Origin: Streptomyces sp. BK340
Lineage (GTDB): Bacteria; Actinomycetota; Actinomycetes; Streptomycetales; Streptomycetaceae
Reading direction: 5' to 3'
DNA: 64,000 nucleotides
Assembly: GCF_007827595.1 (NCBI RefSeq)
Contig: NZ_VISR01000014.1
Location: 1-64,000, forward strand
Shown: in pieces, positions 16,026 to 27,765 of the stretch
Layout: every line of letters starts with the position of its first letter
Numbering within the stretch: position 1 is the stretch's first letter
Position numbers and translations under genes: made by a program
The notes under the pieces: model-generated
Told to the model about the DNA's origin: nothing
The model's input: only the letters and a program-made list of their open reading frames with translations
Databases searched by the model: none

Positions 16026-17677
16026 GGCACGTGCCGACGGGCCCGCAGGGCGAGGCTCAACGCCAGTACGGTCTGCGGGTCGTCGAGGTCGGTGCCCAGC
16101 AACTCCCCGATGCGGCCGAGCCGGTTGTAGAGGGTCTGACGGTTGAGGTGCAGCTCGCGGGCGGTCTCCGCCTTGCGGCCCGCGTGCGCCAGATAGGTCT
16201 CCAGGGTGGGCAGCAGCGGCGGCTTGGAGCGGTGGTCGTGGTCGCGCAGCGGGCCGATCGCGCGCTCCACGAAGGCCGCCAGGTCCGGGTGGTCCCGCAG
16301 CCGCCACAGCAGCAGGTCGATGTCCAGGCGGCGGGCGTCGTACCAGGGGCGGTCGGTCAGGCCCTGCGCCGCCGTCGCCGTCTCCGCCGCGTGCCGCAGG
16401 CCCGCCGACGCGGCCGCCCAGCCACCGGCCACCCCGACCACCACGACCGGCGGCGGGGCGCCCGGCCGCTGCATCCCGGCCCGCTCGACGCCCGCCCGCA
16501 GCGCCGCCGCCACCCGGTCCGCGACGGCGGAGCGCTCCGACTCCGAGCGCAGCCCGAGCAGCACCGGCACCCGGCCCTCGACCGGCCGCACACCCAGCAG
16601 CACCGGCACGCCCACCGCGGCCAGCTCCTCGGCGACGGCCCGCGCCAGCACCGCCCAGCCTCCGCCGGGGGAGAGCGAGTCCCCGACCCGCATCACCACG
16701 GGCAGCAGCGGGCTGTTGCCGGGCTTGAAGCCGAGGACCCGGGCCTGTGCCGGGGCGTCGTCGGCGGTGATACGGCCCTCGGCGAGGTCGGTCAGGAAGT
16801 CGCCGCGACCGCGCGCCGCCAGCTCCTCCTCCTGCCGGGCCTGCATCAGCACCACGGCCAGGATGCCCGCGGCCCGCTCGGCGGCGATCCGGTGCACCGG
16901 GGCCAGCGGCGAGCGCACCGGCAGCAGCACCAGCCGGGCCCGTACCGACCCCGGCCCCGGCCCCGCTCCCGGCCCGCCGCCGGGCACGTCCACGAGCACC
17001 GAACCTGCGGGCGGCGGCGCGTCCTTGTGCGGACCCCGCAGCCCCTCCCACACCTGCAGCGGATCCGCACCCTCGGGCCCGGACCCGGCGGCGTACAGCA
17101 GCCGGCCGTCCACCGTCTCCAGGAACACCGGGTTGGCGCTGAAGTCGGCCAGGATGCCCAGCACCTGCGGCACCCCGCCACCACCCAACAGCGCCTCGGT
17201 ACACCGCCGGTGCACCTCCTCCGCGCGCTGCAGCAGCGCGTAGTGGCCATTGACGATCTCGGTGTGGATCTCCTCGGTGACGGTCACGAACGGCACCTCG
17301 CGGTGCAGCTGGACCAGCGGCAGCCCCGCGCTGCGGGCGGTGTCCACCAGGGCCGCGGGCAGCCGGGTGAAGCGCGGGCCCAGCTCCACCACCAGCGCGG
17401 CGATCCCGCGCTCGGCGAGCGTGCGCACGAACGCGCGCTGCTCGGCCGGGCGGGTCCCGAGGCCGTATCCCGTGGTCAGCAGCAGCTCGCCGCCCTTGAG
17501 CAGCGAGGCGATGTTCGGCACCTCGCCCGCGTGCACCCAGCGGACCGTGCGCCCCAGCCGGTCGGCGCCCGCCAGGATCTCCGGGAGCCCACTGCGCAGT
17601 CCCGGCAGCTCCAGCGCCCGTTGAACGGTGATCCCGGCGCCCTGAGTGGCGAATCTGCTCTCCGTACCGCTGTCCAT
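16022..17677 (-). CDS. PucR family transcriptional regulator
   Basis: A 551-residue regulator. The N-terminal ~20-140 is a PucR domain (VQRALELPGLRSGLPEILAG and GGELLLTTGYGLG). The middle is a GAF/GGDEF-like sensor region. The C-terminus is a PucR helix-turn-helix with ETYLAHAGRKAETARELHLNRQTLYNRLGRI, which recognises DNA. It starts at ATG 17677. The nearest gene transcribed in the same direction is the flavoprotein oxidase upstream, so it may respond to, or regulate, a nitrogen or catabolic pathway. Nothing in the sequence identifies the ligand. Confidence 0.9.
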   Translation of the reverse strand: MDSGTESRFATQGAGITVQRALELPGLRSGLPEILAGADRLGRTVRWVHAGEVPNIASLLKGGELLLTTGYGLGTRPAEQRAFVRTLAERGIAALVVELGPRFTRLPAALVDTARSAGLPLVQLHREVPFVTVTEEIHTEIVNGHYALLQRAEEVHRRCTEALLGGGGVPQVLGILADFSANPVFLETVDGRLLYAAGSGPEGADPLQVWEGLRGPHKDAPPPAGSVLVDVPGGGPGAGPGPGSVRARLVLLPVRSPLAPVHRIAAERAAGILAVVLMQARQEEELAARGRGDFLTDLAEGRITADDAPAQARVLGFKPGNSPLLPVVMRVGDSLSPGGGWAVLARAVAEELAAVGVPVLLGVRPVEGRVPVLLGLRSESERSAVADRVAAALRAGVERAGMQRPGAPPPVVVVGVAGGWAAASAGLRHAAETATAAQGLTDRPWYDARRLDIDLLLWRLRDHPDLAAFVERAIGPLRDHDHRSKPPLLPTLETYLAHAGRKAETARELHLNRQTLYNRLGRIGELLGTDLDDPQTVLALSLALRARRHVP

Positions 17678-17726
17678 GGAGCGGACGCTACCTGCGCAAA
17701 CGTCCGGACGACAGCTCGGGAGCCGG

Positions 17727-19109
17727 CTACACCGGACGGATGTTGTGGTTGAAGCGGAACACGTTGTCCGGGTCGTACGCCCGCTTCACCTTCTCCAGCC
17801 GCAGCAGGTTCCCGGCGCCGAGGCCCGCGCGCACCCGCTCGGCGCCCTCCTCGCCGATGAGGTTCAGGTACACATCGCCCGTGCTCCACGGCCGGACACC
17901 CGCGCGCACGTCCCGCACCCAGGCGACGGCCCGCTCGTCGTCGGCCGGGTCCGCCCAGACGGCGAACGGGTGCACGGTCCAGGGCGCGTCCCGGTACGGC
18001 ACCGGGTACTGGTGCGGACCGGCGGCGATCGCACCGCCCTGCGGGAAGACGATGTGCCGGGTGGGGGTCGGCACGGGCATGTCCGCGGCCCGGGTGCAGT
18101 AGACGTCCACCAGCTCGTCGGGCAGACCCGTCAGACACTCGGCCGACCAGTGGTTCCGCAGGCCCGGCGCAACGTCCAGCATGCACTGCAGGTCCACGTA
18201 GGGCACCGTGCCGACCAGCTGCGACTCGTGCGGCAGCGCCAGCAGCGGCTCGGCCAGCTTGCGCAGGTCCTCCTCGCCGCCGGCGTACGTCAGCAGCGCG
18301 GCGCACACGAGCCGCCCGGCCAGGTGCTCCGGTACGAACTCGGCGGACGGGCCGGTGAGGTACAGCACCGCGCCGCCCAGCTCGTCGGGGGCGGCGCCGA
18401 GGACCTCCCGGAAGGTACGGACCGCGTCCGGGCCGGCCTCCGGCAGGTACAGCAGCAGGGCGACGGCGAACTCGGGCAGCTCGTGCAGCTCCAGGGTGAG
18501 CGCGGTGGCGACGCCGAAGTTGCCGCCGCCGCCGTGCAGGGCCCAGAACAACTCGGGGTTCTCGTCGGCGTTGGCGTGCACCTGCTCGGCGTCGGCGGTC
18601 ACCAGTTCCACCGCGATGAGGTTGTCGACGGCCAGGCCGAAGGCGCGGTCCAGCCAGCCGGTGCCGCCGCCCAGCACGAACCCGCCGACGCCCGTGGACG
18701 AGATCCGGCCGCCGGTGGTCGCGAGGCCGTACGGCTGGGTGGCCCGGTCCAGCCGGCTCATCGTGGCGCCGCCCTCGATGCGGACCGCCTCGCTCGCCGG
18801 ATCCACGGTCACCTGGTGCATCCGGCGCAGATCCACCACGAGCGCGCCGTCGCCCAGGGCCGTACCGGCCAGGCCGTGCCCGCCCCCGCGCACCGCGATC
18901 GGCAGGTCGAGATCCCGTCCGAAGCGCACCGCCCGGACCACGTCGGCCGCGTCCGCGCACTGCGCGATCACGGCCGGACGCTTGTCGATCATCCCGTTGA
19001 AGACGGCACGCGCCGCGTCGTAGCCCGCGTCCCCCGGGGCGAACACCTCACCGGCCAGATCCTCGCGCAGCGCGGCGAGGGCCGCGCCCGCCTTCGAGAG
19101 GGAAGCCAT
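17727..19109 (-). CDS. FAD-dependent oxidase of the PCMH/BBE family
   Basis: A 460-residue flavoprotein resembling 6-hydroxy-D-nicotine oxidase and berberine-bridge-type oxidases. The PCMH FAD domain contains AVRGGGHGLAGTALGDGALV, whose His is the usual covalent FAD attachment residue, then FVLGGGTGWLDRAFG and ALHGGGGNFGVAT. The C-terminal BBE segment includes YDPDNVFRFNHNI. ATG 19109 is preferred because a GGGGG-type ribosome site precedes it; an in-frame ATG at 19127 would add six residues. There is no secretion signal. The substrate is unknown. It lies upstream of the PucR gene on the same strand with a 49-base gap, so co-transcription is possible. Confidence 0.88.
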   Translation of the reverse strand: MASLSKAGAALAALREDLAGEVFAPGDAGYDAARAVFNGMIDKRPAVIAQCADAADVVRAVRFGRDLDLPIAVRGGGHGLAGTALGDGALVVDLRRMHQVTVDPASEAVRIEGGATMSRLDRATQPYGLATTGGRISSTGVGGFVLGGGTGWLDRAFGLAVDNLIAVELVTADAEQVHANADENPELFWALHGGGGNFGVATALTLELHELPEFAVALLLYLPEAGPDAVRTFREVLGAAPDELGGAVLYLTGPSAEFVPEHLAGRLVCAALLTYAGGEEDLRKLAEPLLALPHESQLVGTVPYVDLQCMLDVAPGLRNHWSAECLTGLPDELVDVYCTRAADMPVPTPTRHIVFPQGGAIAAGPHQYPVPYRDAPWTVHPFAVWADPADDERAVAWVRDVRAGVRPWSTGDVYLNLIGEEGAERVRAGLGAGNLLRLEKVKRAYDPDNVFRFNHNIRPV

Positions 19110-19184
19110 GGCCGCCCCCTTCCGCACCGGGGGTAGTTCGCTTCCAGCCTAGGCAGGCCCGGTCACCCGGTCACCCGGTCGCGC

Positions 19185-21011
19185 TCAGCCGCCGTACGCC
19201 CCGGAGGCCGTCAGCCGCAGCGCGGTGTCGATCAGCGGCACGTGGCTGAAGGCCTGCGGGAAGTTGCCGACCTGGCGCTGCAGCCGTGGGTCCCACTCCT
19301 CGGCGAGCAGACCGAGGTCGTTGCGCAGCGCGAGGAGCTTCTCGAACAGCTTGCGGGCCTCGTCCACCCGGCCGATCATCGCGAGGTCGTCCGCCATCCA
19401 GAAGGAGCAGGCCAGGAAGGCGCCCTCGTCGCCCGGAAGACCGTCGACGCCCTCGCTCTCGCCCTCCGTCGGGTAGCGCAGGATGAACCCGTCCGTGGTG
19501 GACAGCTCCCGCTGGATCGCCTCGATGGTGCCGATCACCCGCTTGTCGTCCGGCGGCAGGAAGCCCATCTGCGGAATCAGCAGCAGCGAGGCGTCCAGCT
19601 CCTTGGAGCCGTAGGACTGGGTGAACGTGTTGCGCTCCTGGTCGTAGCCCTTCTCGCACACGTCCCGGTGGATGTCGTCGCGCAGTTCCTTCCAGCGCTC
19701 CAGCGGGCCGTCCGCGTCACCGGACTCGATCAGCTTGATGGTGCGGTCCACCGCCACCCAGGCCATCACCTTCGAGTGCACGAAGTGCCGGCGCGGGCCG
19801 CGCACCTCCCAGATGCCCTCGTCCGGCTCCTGCCAGTGGTCCTCCAGATAGCGGATCAGCTTCAGCTGGAGCAGGGAGGCGTAGTCGTTGCGGGCCAGAC
19901 CCGTCATGTGCGCCAGGTGCAGGGCCTCGGTGACCTCGCCGTACACGTCCAGCTGGAGCTGGTGCGCAGCGCCGTTGCCGACCCGGACCGGGGCGGAGGC
20001 CTCGTAGCCCGGCAGCCAGTCCAGCTCGGCCTCGCCCAGCTCGCGCTCGCCCGCGATGCCGTACATGATCTGCAGGTTCTCCGGGTCGCCCGCGACCGCG
20101 CGCAGCAACCACTCGCGCCAGGCCCGGGCCTCCTCGCGGTAGCCCGTGCGCAGCAGCGAGGACAGGGTGATCGCCGCGTCCCGCAGCCAGGTGTAGCGGT
20201 AGTCCCAGTTGCGGACGCCGCCGATGTCCTCGGGCAGCGAGGTGGTCGGAGCCGCGACGATGCCACCCGTCGGGGCGTACGTCAGCGCCTTCAGGGTGAT
20301 CAGCGAGCGGACCACCGCCTCGCGGTACGGACCGTGGTACGTGCAGTGCTCGACCCATTCGCGCCAGAAGTCCTCCGTCGCCGTCAGCGACTGCTCCGGC
20401 TCCGGCAGCGGCGGCGGCTCCTTGTGCGAGGGCTGCCACGAGATGGTGAACGCGATCCGGTCACCCGGGGCGACCGTGAAGTCGGCGTAGGTGGTCAGCG
20501 ACTTCCCGTAGGTCTCGGCCTGCGTGTCGAACCAGACCGAGTCGGGTCCGGCGACCGCCACCGTCCGGCCCTCGTGCCTGTGCACCCAGGGCACCACCCG
20601 GCCGTAGGAGAACCGCATCCGCAGCGCGGAGCGCATCGGCACCCGGCCGGTGACGCCCTCCACGATCCGGATCAGCTGCGGCGCGCCGTCACGCGGCGGC
20701 ATGAAGTCCGTCACGCGCACGGTGCCGCGCGGGGTGTCCCACTCCGACTCCAGGATCAGCGAGTCGCCGCGGTAGCTGCGCCGGGCGGCCGTGGGGGGCT
20801 GCGCGTCGGCCGCGTGCGCCGGGCCGAGCCGCCAGAAGCCGTGCTCCTCGGTGCCCAGCAGGCCGGCGAAGATGGCATGCGAGTCGAAGCGGGGCAGGCA
20901 CAGCCAGTCGACCGTGCCGTCCCGACAGACCAGTGCCGCGGTCTGCATGTCTCCGATGAGTGCGTAGTCTTCGATGCGCCCGGCCACGTGCAACTCCAGT
21001 CGAACGGCCAC
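19185..21011 (-). CDS. GH15 family trehalase/glucoamylase-like hydrolase
   Basis: A 608-residue cytoplasmic glycoside hydrolase of family 15. The N-terminal beta domain begins with IEDYALIGDMQTAALVCRDG and DWLCLPRFDS, characteristic of actinobacterial GH15 enzymes. The (alpha/alpha)6 barrel has NWDYRYTWLRDAA and, late, LLAEEWDP with the second catalytic Glu, followed by GNFPQAFSH. GTG 21011 follows GGGGGTGAC, a good ribosome site; an earlier in-frame start at 21026 is less likely. Mycobacterial relatives are trehalases, and trehalose is a major streptomycete spore reserve, so trehalase is the best guess, with glucoamylase or dextranase the alternative. Confidence 0.9.
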   Translation of the reverse strand: MAVRLELHVAGRIEDYALIGDMQTAALVCRDGTVDWLCLPRFDSHAIFAGLLGTEEHGFWRLGPAHAADAQPPTAARRSYRGDSLILESEWDTPRGTVRVTDFMPPRDGAPQLIRIVEGVTGRVPMRSALRMRFSYGRVVPWVHRHEGRTVAVAGPDSVWFDTQAETYGKSLTTYADFTVAPGDRIAFTISWQPSHKEPPPLPEPEQSLTATEDFWREWVEHCTYHGPYREAVVRSLITLKALTYAPTGGIVAAPTTSLPEDIGGVRNWDYRYTWLRDAAITLSSLLRTGYREEARAWREWLLRAVAGDPENLQIMYGIAGERELGEAELDWLPGYEASAPVRVGNGAAHQLQLDVYGEVTEALHLAHMTGLARNDYASLLQLKLIRYLEDHWQEPDEGIWEVRGPRRHFVHSKVMAWVAVDRTIKLIESGDADGPLERWKELRDDIHRDVCEKGYDQERNTFTQSYGSKELDASLLLIPQMGFLPPDDKRVIGTIEAIQRELSTTDGFILRYPTEGESEGVDGLPGDEGAFLACSFWMADDLAMIGRVDEARKLFEKLLALRNDLGLLAEEWDPRLQRQVGNFPQAFSHVPLIDTALRLTASGAYGG

Positions 21012-21514
21012 GTCACCCCCGCACAAGGGGGGCTGTCGCTAGTGCGGTCAAGGGGTCGTTGTTGTGCGTCGTTGAGCGGTGAAGCAAAGCAGCCTGCCGA
21101 GCCCTGAGGCAACACGACAGTCTTAGCTCAACGAACTGCCGCGCTCTCGTTGTTCCGGGTGATGCAGGCGGGGGTGTGCCGTCGTTCCGGCCGGCTCGGC
21201 AGCGAGTGTCCGAGCAGGATACGACGCACGTAGATGATCTGCGCGCCGCTCCGGGCAACCTGTGTGGGCCGAACGAGTGACCAGCGGGTGATATCGATGT
21301 GACCACTGCATACCTGCGTATACGCACGTGGCGCCGTAACGTGTCAGTAAGAGCGCGGAGCGTGGCCGGAAGCCATCCCGTCCAGGCGCTGATACGCTGG
21401 TAGCCCGTGGACCGGTGGGCGACAAACCCCCGAACCGCAGCGACGGCACCTCCGGAAATCTCCGGGTGGCAGCCGCACAGCACAGACAGCGACCACGGGA
21501 GCCCCCTCTTGGCC
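21012..21514. other. divergent intergenic region GH15 / pyrG
   Basis: About 500 bases with no supported gene. It must hold the promoters for the leftward GH15 gene and for pyrG. TACGCT at 21393-21398 is a possible pyrG -10 with no clear -35. A perfect 12-bp palindrome lies at 21315-21326. No pyrG attenuator or initiator-slippage motif of the Bacillus type was recognised. Confidence 0.4.
21315..21326. promoter_or_regulatory. perfect palindrome TGCGTATACGCA, candidate operator
   Basis: A 12-bp perfect inverted repeat near the middle of the GH15/pyrG divergent region, about 70 bases upstream of a possible pyrG -10. The symmetry suggests a dimeric regulator, but no factor can be named. Confidence 0.4.
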
Positions 21515-23164
<1,650 letters not shown>

Positions 23165-23182
23165 CACACCAGTTGTACGGTG

Positions 23183-23241
23183 GCCGGGGTGCATACCTTC
23201 GAAGGTGCGCACCCCGGCTTCACTTGTGCCGGGCTTTTTTT
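23183..23241 (+). terminator. pyrG terminator
   Basis: Long hairpin: a 10-bp stem (23183-23192 with 23209-23218) and an inner 6-bp stem (23195-23200 with 23201-23206) separated by a 2-base internal loop. A T-run follows at 23234-23241, ahead of the Nudix gene. The T-run sits 15 bases after the stem, so efficiency is uncertain. Confidence 0.65.
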
Positions 23242-23264
23242 GAGAGCGTGTGGGAGGACAGGGC

Positions 23265-23891
23265 ATGACGATCAAGGACACCCCCGAGGAGTGGGAGATC
23301 CGGGCGACGGAGACCCCCTTCCGGGGCAACAAGACCTCCGTGCGCACGGACGACGTGGTCATGCCCGACGGCTCCGTGGTCCGCCGCGACTACCAGGTGC
23401 ACCCCGGCTCGGTCGCCGTCCTCGCCCTCGACGAGGAGGACCGCGTCCTGCTGATCCGCCAGTACCGCCACCCGGTGCGGCACAAGCTGTGGGAGATCCC
23501 GGCCGGCCTGCTCGACGTGCCCGGCGAGAACCCGCTGCACGCCGCGCAGCGCGAGCTGTACGAGGAGGCGCACGTCAAGGCCGAGGACTGGCGGGTGCTG
23601 TCCGACGTGTACACCACCCCCGGCGGCTGTGACGAGGCCGTTCGGATCTTCCTCGCCCGGAATCTGTCCGAGGCCGAGGGGGCGCGCTTCGAGACGGAGC
23701 ACGAGGAGACCGACATGGAGCACGCGCGCGTGCCGGTCGACGAGCTGGTGCGCCTGGTGCTCGCCGGTGACGTGCACAACAACTGCCTCGTCGTCGGCGT
23801 CCTCTCCCTGGTGGCGGCCCGCGGCGGGGAGGGACTCGACGCGCTGCGCCCGGCCGACGCGCCGTGGCCCGCGCGCCCTTTCGAGTCCTGA
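23265..23891 (+). CDS. Nudix hydrolase, ADP-ribose-pyrophosphatase-like
   Basis: A 208-residue cytoplasmic hydrolase. The Nudix box is the stretch beginning GLLDVPGENP and ending RELYEEA, with the metal-binding Glu residues, at about residues 85-107. The preceding VLLIRQYRHPV and the dimeric ADPRase-like layout point to ADP-ribose or a related nucleoside diphosphate sugar. ATG 23265 follows GGAGG at 23253-23257. The orthologous gene also follows pyrG in mycobacteria (Rv1700). No xerD-like gene follows here, unlike in mycobacteria. Confidence 0.9.
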   Translation: MTIKDTPEEWEIRATETPFRGNKTSVRTDDVVMPDGSVVRRDYQVHPGSVAVLALDEEDRVLLIRQYRHPVRHKLWEIPAGLLDVPGENPLHAAQRELYEEAHVKAEDWRVLSDVYTTPGGCDEAVRIFLARNLSEAEGARFETEHEETDMEHARVPVDELVRLVLAGDVHNNCLVVGVLSLVAARGGEGLDALRPADAPWPARPFES

Positions 23892-23920
23892 ACTCACCCG
23901 TCCGCGCATTGGTGTGACGA

Positions 23921-23941
23921 TCGCCTGATCCGATCGGGCGA
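23921..23941. promoter_or_regulatory. 21-base imperfect palindrome upstream of the STAND gene
   Basis: TCGCCTGATC (23921-23930) and GATCGGGCGA (23932-23941) are inverted copies differing at one position around a single central C. The site lies 30 bases after the Nudix stop and ~114 bases before GTG 24055. TAGGCT at 23984-23989 is a possible -10 downstream. It could be an operator or a terminator stem. Confidence 0.45.
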
Positions 23942-24054
23942 CGTGCCCGCCGTGCTCTTCCCGGAACGTCGCAGAGCGTGAACTAGGCTCTGGAAAACGC
24001 CCGTACCGGAAGATCCGGCGGGCTTGCGCGTGCGGTGGGACGGGAGCGTGGCCC

Positions 24055-26130
24055 GTGACGGATCAGGCGGTGGACACAGACGGCGGGCGGCTGTCCGCGC
24101 ACCCGGCCGCGGCGGACCATTTCCTGGGCCGCACACGGGAGTTGAAGGGACTGCGTGCCGACATCGAGCGCGCGGGCCTGGACACCCTCTCCGGCCGCAA
24201 GGCACCCCGCGCGCGCGTGCTCCTCATCGCGGGCCGCCCCGGCTCCGGCCGGACCGCGCTCGCCGAGGAACTCGTACGAAAGGTCGCCGAGCGTTACCCC
24301 GACGGAGTGCTGCGGGCCAGGCTCAGCGAGCCCGACGGCACCCCCGTACCGATCGAGCGCACCGCCCGCGAGCTGCTCGCCGCGCTGGAGGTGCAGGCAC
24401 CCGCCGGGGCCGCCGAGGACGACCTGACCGAGAAGCTGCGCGCGGCCCTCGCCGGGCGGCGCGTCCTGCTCCTGCTGGACGACGCGGCCGGGGCCGAGCA
24501 GGTCGACGCGTTGCTGCCGGACGCCCCGGACTGCCTGGTGGTCGCCGTCTCCGGCGGTCCGCTCACCGGCATCGCGGACGTCCGCCCCTGCACCCTGGGC
24601 GGCCTGGACACCAAGTCCGCGGTGGAACTCCTCACCCGCTACACCGGCTCGGTCCGCATCACCGTCGACCCGCGCTCCGCCGAGAGCCTGGCCGAGGCGT
24701 GCCAGGGCCACCCGGCCGCGCTCACCCTGGCCGGCGGCTGGCTCGCCTCCCGGCCCCAGGCGGCAGTCTCCGACCTCGCCAAGCGGATGCACACCGACGC
24801 CGCCCCGGGTGCCGAGGGCGCCGACAGCACCCCGCTGGCCCGTGTCTTCCGGCTCGTCCACGACCAGCTGGCGGGCCCCGCGGCCCGGATACTGCGACTG
24901 CTCTCGCTGGCGCCGGCCGGGCTGATCGACCCGCACACCGCATCAGCGCTGGCCGGCTGTTCGGTGGGCGCCGCGCGCGCCGCCCTGGACGAGTTCGTCC
25001 TGCTCGGCCTGGTACGCGCGGTGGACTCCCCGCTGCCCGAGTACGACATCCCCGGCTGTCTGCACCCGCTGCTGCGCTCCTTCGCCGAGAGCCAGGAGCG
25101 CCCGGCGGAGCTGCAGCTGGCCCGGGCCCGCATGCTGGAGCGGACCGTACGGCTGCTGCAGTCGTGCCGGGGCATCACCGAGACGGACAGCCCGCAGGCC
25201 CGGGAGAAGCTGCAGGAGATGCCCAAGGCGCTGCGCTTCCCCACCCCCCGGGCGGCCGAGGACTGGCTGCGCGTGCGCCGGCCCGCCCTGCTGGCCGCCG
25301 TCCGGGTGGCCGTGGCCGACGGCGAGCTGGACACCCTCGCCCGCCGGCTGATGTCCCAGCTGGTCAGAGCCATGGCGGCGCACTTCGGCACGCAGGCGGC
25401 CGCGCCCGACCTGTACGGCGTCCACGGCCTGGTCCTGGATGTCGCCGAGCGGCGCGGGCTGCACCGGGAGCGGGCCGCGGCCCTGCTGAACCTGGGCGAT
25501 CTGGACGCGCAGACCGGCCGCACCCGGGACGCGCTGGCCCGCTACCGGGCCGCGGTGGACGCCGGACGCGAGGCGAACGACCCGTACGCGACCCGCCGCG
25601 CGATGGAATCCGTAGGCGGCGCGTACCAGGAGCTCGGGGACTACGACCGGGCCGCCGACTGGTTCGGCCGGGCCCTGGCCGAGCGGCTGGCCCGGGGCGA
25701 GCGCACCGAGGCCGCCCGGCTGTACGGCCGGATCGCCACCGCCCACACCTACGCGGGCCGCTACGGCGAGGCGCTCAGGAACTGGCGGGCTGCCGTCTCC
25801 GGGTACCGCAAGGACGGTGATGTCGCCGCTCACGCCCGGGCGTTGAGCGAGCTGGCCCGGGTCCAGGAGTACGCGGGGCGGCCCGAGGAGTCGCTGCGCA
25901 CCTGCCAGGAGGCGGTGGAGTGGGCGCGGCGCGCCGACGAGGTCCGGTTGCAGGCCGCGCTGCAGCTCAGGCTGGCCGACACCCTGGACCGGCTCGGCGA
26001 CCCCACGGCCGCCCGCCTGCACCGCGCGACGGCGGAGCGCATGCTGAACGAGGAGCACCCGGAGGAGGACTCCGGCCCGCAAGGGGACGCTAACGCCTGC
26101 GAAATCCGTAGTGCATCCAACAAAGATTGA
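24055..26130 (+). CDS. STAND-type ATPase with TPR repeats (AfsR-like core without DNA-binding domain)
   Basis: A 691-residue cytoplasmic protein. Residues ~22-330 form an NB-ARC/AAA-like NTPase: HFLGRTRELKGL at the start, Walker A AGRPGSGRTAL (~60-70), Walker B VLLLLDDA (~137-144), then a winged-helix-like LRLLSLAPAGLIDPHTASALAG segment. Residues ~450-670 hold tetratricopeptide repeats of the form ALLNLGDLDAQTGRTRDAL and YQELGDYDRAADWF. This is the C-terminal architecture of AfsR/SARP and MalT-type regulators, but the N-terminal winged helix and BTAD are missing. It may act as a signalling scaffold through protein partners. It precedes ald in the same direction (148-base gap). Confidence 0.83.
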   Translation: MTDQAVDTDGGRLSAHPAAADHFLGRTRELKGLRADIERAGLDTLSGRKAPRARVLLIAGRPGSGRTALAEELVRKVAERYPDGVLRARLSEPDGTPVPIERTARELLAALEVQAPAGAAEDDLTEKLRAALAGRRVLLLLDDAAGAEQVDALLPDAPDCLVVAVSGGPLTGIADVRPCTLGGLDTKSAVELLTRYTGSVRITVDPRSAESLAEACQGHPAALTLAGGWLASRPQAAVSDLAKRMHTDAAPGAEGADSTPLARVFRLVHDQLAGPAARILRLLSLAPAGLIDPHTASALAGCSVGAARAALDEFVLLGLVRAVDSPLPEYDIPGCLHPLLRSFAESQERPAELQLARARMLERTVRLLQSCRGITETDSPQAREKLQEMPKALRFPTPRAAEDWLRVRRPALLAAVRVAVADGELDTLARRLMSQLVRAMAAHFGTQAAAPDLYGVHGLVLDVAERRGLHRERAAALLNLGDLDAQTGRTRDALARYRAAVDAGREANDPYATRRAMESVGGAYQELGDYDRAADWFGRALAERLARGERTEAARLYGRIATAHTYAGRYGEALRNWRAAVSGYRKDGDVAAHARALSELARVQEYAGRPEESLRTCQEAVEWARRADEVRLQAALQLRLADTLDRLGDPTAARLHRATAERMLNEEHPEEDSGPQGDANACEIRSASNKD

Positions 26131-26278
26131 TGCAATGAAAGGCTAGACACTCAGAACACCTTCATTAAACTGGCTCTGCCGCTCGTTCTCCTGCGGTGTC
26201 TCCCGGTATGCCCCCGCATGCCTGGGTATGTCTTGTAATGCACCCCCCATACCCTCTGAGCCAAGGACCGTGATCGAC

Positions 26279-27394
<1,116 letters not shown>

Positions 27395-27471
27395 GCCTGC
27401 GACCTGGTGAGTCTCTAAGTCACCGACAGGTAAAAGGCGATTCGTCAACACACATCGTCAACACCGCGCAC

Positions 27472-27504
27472 CCGGCCGGACCTTGCCCGACAAGGTCCGG
27501 CCGG
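27472..27504 (+). terminator. ald terminator
   Basis: A perfect 14-bp stem (27472-27485 with 27491-27504, loop CCCGA) with possible extra pairing of flanking ACACAT and ATGTGT. There is no T-run. It begins 78 bases after the ald stop. Confidence 0.78.
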
Positions 27505-27662
27505 ATGTGTGTATGGTCACTTTGCGGCTCTCGGTCAACTCGCCTCGAACGTAACCCTTCGACCGATTCGCACACCCGTGAAACCTGCTGTGCGACGGCC
27601 GTACGCCCTTGACAGCGGGATGTTTCATTGCCGACACATCCTGCCGGGTCCGGCGGATTGTG

Positions 27663-27692
27663 TTGCTGCGGACCGCCGACACGCCATAGAGT
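27663..27692 (+). promoter_or_regulatory. candidate parA promoter
   Basis: TTGCTG (27663-27668) and TAGAGT (27687-27692) are spaced by 18 bases, a good vegetative promoter match. Transcription would start near 27700, leaving a ~65-base leader. The inverted repeat GCCGAC (27675-27680) / GTCGGC (27701-27706) brackets the -10. The rest of the 27395-27765 gap holds only the ald terminator. Confidence 0.6.
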
Positions 27693-27765
27693 CGCCAACC
27701 GTCGGCATAGTGCCACGCTGACCTTGTCTAGAAGTTTCCTGGTCACCAAGGAGGTAAGACGACTT

